The position numbers and the translations under genes were made by a program. Shown piece after piece: positions 6,677 to 8,576 of a stretch of 8,576 nt of DNA. Source of the DNA: Flavobacterium psychrophilum (GTDB taxonomy: Bacteria; Bacteroidota; Bacteroidia; Flavobacteriales; Flavobacteriaceae); contig CAMBHH010000149.1 in the NCBI GenBank assembly GCA_945866505.1, positions 1 through 8,576 on the forward strand, written 5' to 3'. Numbering within the stretch: position 1 is the stretch's first letter; each line of letters starts with the position of its first letter. The notes under the pieces were generated by a model. It did not search any database. It saw only the letters and a program-made list of their open reading frames with translations, and had not been told where the DNA came from.

Positions 6677-7972
6677 ATGAAACAAAATTTCTGAACTTTT
6701 AAACAATTATCGATTAGATTTATAATAATTATTTTACTTTATTCAAGTTGTCAGACTGACGAGATAACAAATGAAAGTCAAATTTCTATTGAAAATGAAA
6801 TGGTTTCTAAATCAAAAGAATTGCTTCAAACCAGCAATTCAAATTTAACCATTTTACAATACACAAAAAATATTCTTTGGGAGAACGCCATTATTTCAAA
6901 TGGAGCGAAAGGGGAAATACTAGAAGTTCCTCTTATATTATTGGATCACATTGGTACAATGAACAATGATCCAGAAACACTCAAAGATTTCCATAGATTA
7001 TTGTTTATGAGAGACGATAAAAATAATTTAAAAGTTTATCATTTACAAGTTATTACTAATCCCAAGTCTTTTGATAATCTTAGTAGCGATTTTAATTTTT
7101 ACTCGATAACTGCTAATTTTGATGGTTTGGTTACATTAACCGACAGTAATAAGCATACTGTGGATTATTTAAGGTTTGAAGATGCAGAAAAAATAAAACC
7201 ATCAAAATCAGCAAAAGAAGCAGCAGTGACTTGCCTGTATTTTGGTTGGTGGTATGAAGATGGCAGTTTTAGACCAATCTCACTAATTTCCTGTAGCACA
7301 GGAGGCGGTGGTGAAACAACAGGATATGGTTATCACGGAGGCGGAGGTTATTCAACTGGGCCTGTTGCTACAGAACTGCCAATAATTGTTGTTTCTCCCG
7401 ATATACCCATTATAAATCTTGTAGATTATCTGAAATGTATCAACATAAATCAAGGAGCCACTATAACAATATATGCAGATCAACCATTAGCTAATAGTTC
7501 AAATTCATCATATTTAGGAAATGTTGGACATGCTTTTATTTCTATTGAACAAAATGGAATTTTAAAAAGTTTCGGCTTTTATCCTGCTTCTGGAGGAATA
7601 GCTAGTGCAAACCCACTTTTTGTACCCGTGTATGGAACTATGGGGAATGATAATTTACACACCTATGACGTTAGCATTTCTGCAAATGTAGATAGCGCTA
7701 CGCTAAAAAACATAATAAATTTTTCTACAATAAATCAACATGCAACTTACGATCTTAACAATAATAACTGTACTGATTTTACAATTGGAGTTGCAAGATT
7801 AGTTGGACTAAACGTTTCTGATTGTTATAGTTCATTTGGTCAGGGAATAATTGGAGGTGGCTCTAATCCGGGAAAGTTTGGGCAAGAATTAAGAAATCTT
7901 ACCTTGCCATCAGGATTTACAAGGAATAAAAATACGGGTTCTGCACCAAACAATAAAGGCATATGCAACTAA
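6677..7972 (+). pseudogene. Lipoprotein with predicted papain-like C-terminal domain; TGA at codon 6
   Basis: The natural reading frame starts at ATG 6677: MKQNF, a TGA at 6692-6694, then in the same frame TFKQLSIRFIIIILLYSSC. That is a lipoprotein signal peptide with lipobox YSSC (Cys codon 6749-6751, codon 25) followed by QTDE. The rest runs open to TAA 7970. The first downstream ATG (6800, codon 42) gives an intact 390-residue ORF that lacks the signal. In that numbering, 1-165 is an unrecognised domain resembling the N-terminal part of many Bacteroidota surface lipoproteins. Residues 168-183 are a Gly-rich linker. Residues 220-390 hold TITIYADQPL, NVGHAFISIE (His244), SFGFYP, YDLNNNNCTDF (Cys324) and a Gly/Asn/Pro-rich tail. 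The paired G-H-x-F and N-C-T-D-F motifs suggest a papain-like NlpC/P60-type cysteine hydrolase. Function is inferred; it could act as a toxin. Either a disabled gene, or expressed from 6800 without export, or a sequencing error. Confidence 0.65.
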
Positions 7973-8352
7973 ATGAAAAATCACTAAGAAAATGGTGTTT
8001 ATTATTATTTTTGATAGTGATATTGCCCTCTGATTTTGTGCCATTTCCTGTATTTTTAGCAATAGCACACTATGTACTTCTTTTTTTTGACATCTTTCAA
8101 GGCAGATTTCAAGTAGATTCATTACTTTTTATTTTGCCTTTTGTGGGATTTTATTTTGTGTTATACAAAAAAAATCAATTGCAAATTTTGGGATACTTAT
8201 TAACTTATATTTTCATACTTTGTCACTTTTTTGCAAATAAAATAAATAATTTTATAGTATTAACTTATTTAACTACAATTGTCTACTTTGTAGTTTCCAG
8301 TGTAGAAATTTATAGAATTATTAAATTAAAAAAAAATAAGGTAACCAACTAG
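7963..8352 (+). CDS. Small polytopic membrane protein, possible immunity partner
   Basis: 129-residue protein, very hydrophobic, with about four predicted membrane segments: roughly 11-22 and 29-43 (or one re-entrant pair), 53-68, 74-91 and 96-115, and a Lys-rich C-terminus (KLKKNKVTN) expected in the cytoplasm. No enzyme motif and no family I recognise. Its ATG at 7963 overlaps the last 10 bases of the lipoprotein gene (stop at 7970-7972), which suggests translational coupling. The ATG at 7973 is in another frame and stops after four codons, so 7963 is the start. Two TAG codons in tandem (8350-8355) close it. Position directly behind a predicted hydrolase lipoprotein, small size and membrane location fit an immunity protein, but an export or assembly partner is equally possible. 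The base composition is as AT-rich as that of its neighbour. Confidence 0.75.
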   Translation: MQLNEKSLRKWCLLLFLIVILPSDFVPFPVFLAIAHYVLLFFDIFQGRFQVDSLLFILPFVGFYFVLYKKNQLQILGYLLTYIFILCHFFANKINNFIVLTYLTTIVYFVVSSVEIYRIIKLKKNKVTN

Positions 8353-8423
8353 TAGACAATTTTGTTAAAACAAAAGATTCAATTAAATTGGATATAAAAT
8401 ATAAATAACACAAGAAAGCAAAA

Positions 8424-8514
8424 ATGAAAATTAATTTTAAAGATTTCTTTCGGGTTTTCTTCTAAAACAAATAATCAAAAAAAATTGGTTGAAAACCGAG
8501 AGTTTCTAAATTAA
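8424..8514 (+). pseudogene. Possible frameshifted micro-ORF
   Basis: ATG 8424 opens MKINFKDFFRVFF and stops at 8463-8465. One frame over, the sequence continues plausibly from 8461 as SKTNNQKKLVENREFLN to TAA 8512-8514. The two halves together look like one small charged peptide of about 30 residues broken by a one-base change. It is very short and lies in AT-rich DNA, so it may be chance. Confidence 0.15.
8477..8498 (-). terminator. Weak terminator-like hairpin for the minus-strand gene at the edge
   Basis: Read on the minus strand, GGTT-TTC-AACC (8487-8497) is followed by AA and then eight T (8477-8484), 43 bases after the stop of the edge gene. The stem is only four pairs, so efficiency is doubtful. 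Confidence 0.25.
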
Positions 8515-8540
8515 ATGAAAGAGATCTTTTGATTAGGGTT

Positions 8541-8576
8541 TTACCCAAACAACTCGCTCGCTACATCTTCAATTTT
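8541..8576 (-). CDS. C-terminal end of an unidentified minus-strand gene
   Basis: On the minus strand the window edge reads KIEDVASELFG and then TAA (8541-8543). The residues look like an ordinary protein C-terminus and the local GC is clearly higher than in the preceding 200 bases, both of which suggest real coding sequence. Eleven residues are too few to name a family. Confidence 0.4.
   Translation of the reverse strand, partial: KIEDVASELFG

Noticed and set aside
6677..6694. UGA read as selenocysteine or tryptophan
   Set aside because: The other genes use standard stops including TGA (4087-4089), no SECIS-like hairpin is visible after the codon, and position 6 of a signal peptide is an implausible place for selenocysteine.
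7910..8122. Minus-strand 70-codon frame over the junction of the two right-hand genes
   Set aside because: It overlaps two better-supported plus-strand genes and has no promoter or recognisable motif; read as a shadow.
8342..8380. AT-rich palindrome TTTTGTT-AA-AACAAAA as terminator of the small membrane gene
   Set aside because: The stem is almost all A-T with a two-base centre and is not followed by a T-run, so it is unlikely to terminate transcription.
1..8576. CRISPR array, tRNA, rRNA or insertion sequence
   Set aside because: No regularly spaced repeats, no tRNA cloverleaf or rRNA-like segment and no transposase frame were seen on either strand.

Overview
The window looks like chromosomal DNA of a Bacteroidota, most likely Flavobacterium or a close relative. 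The signs are low GC, short Lys-rich signal peptides ending in AFAFA-Q, lipoproteins, start sites without a clear Shine-Dalgarno, TAnnTTTG-type -7 promoter elements, and envelope protein families typical of the phylum. Genus is inference. The standard bacterial code applies: TAA, TAG and TGA all end genes here.

Left part (1-2315, genes on +). The window opens inside an OmpA/MotB-type peptidoglycan-binding domain. Next come an AT-rich small lipoprotein with a possible C-terminal PepSY-like domain and an aldo/keto reductase closely resembling E. coli Tas. The reductase has its own -7 promoter element and a strong intrinsic terminator. The stretch 2041-2315, between it and the convergent next gene, carries a degenerate purine-rich inverted repeat of a kind dispersed in Bacteroidota intergenic regions.

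Middle (2316-6081, genes on -). Two cell-envelope genes lie in tandem. The upstream one encodes a membrane-anchored protein with a long AsmA-like periplasmic region and a C-terminal GT51 peptidoglycan glycosyltransferase domain with all signature motifs and no transpeptidase. The downstream one encodes a secreted DUF4140/DUF4139 (MuiA-type) protein. Its middle insert carries a motif resembling the SusC/RagA plug signature (LQGRVAGV), which is unexpected in this family.

Right part (6082-8540, genes on +). After about 600 bases of very AT-rich non-coding DNA with promoter-like elements and an 11-bp-period direct repeat comes the most interesting locus. It encodes a probable surface lipoprotein with an N-terminal delivery-like domain, a Gly-rich linker and a C-terminal predicted His/Cys papain-like (NlpC/P60-like) domain. 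A small polytopic membrane protein gene overlaps its end by 10 bases. The layout resembles a lipoprotein effector with an immunity partner. The lipoprotein's natural start and signal peptide are interrupted by an in-frame TGA at codon 6, so the allele is either switched off, rescued in an unusual way, or mis-sequenced. The window ends in an AT-rich stretch with a possible broken micro-ORF and the last codons of a minus-strand gene.
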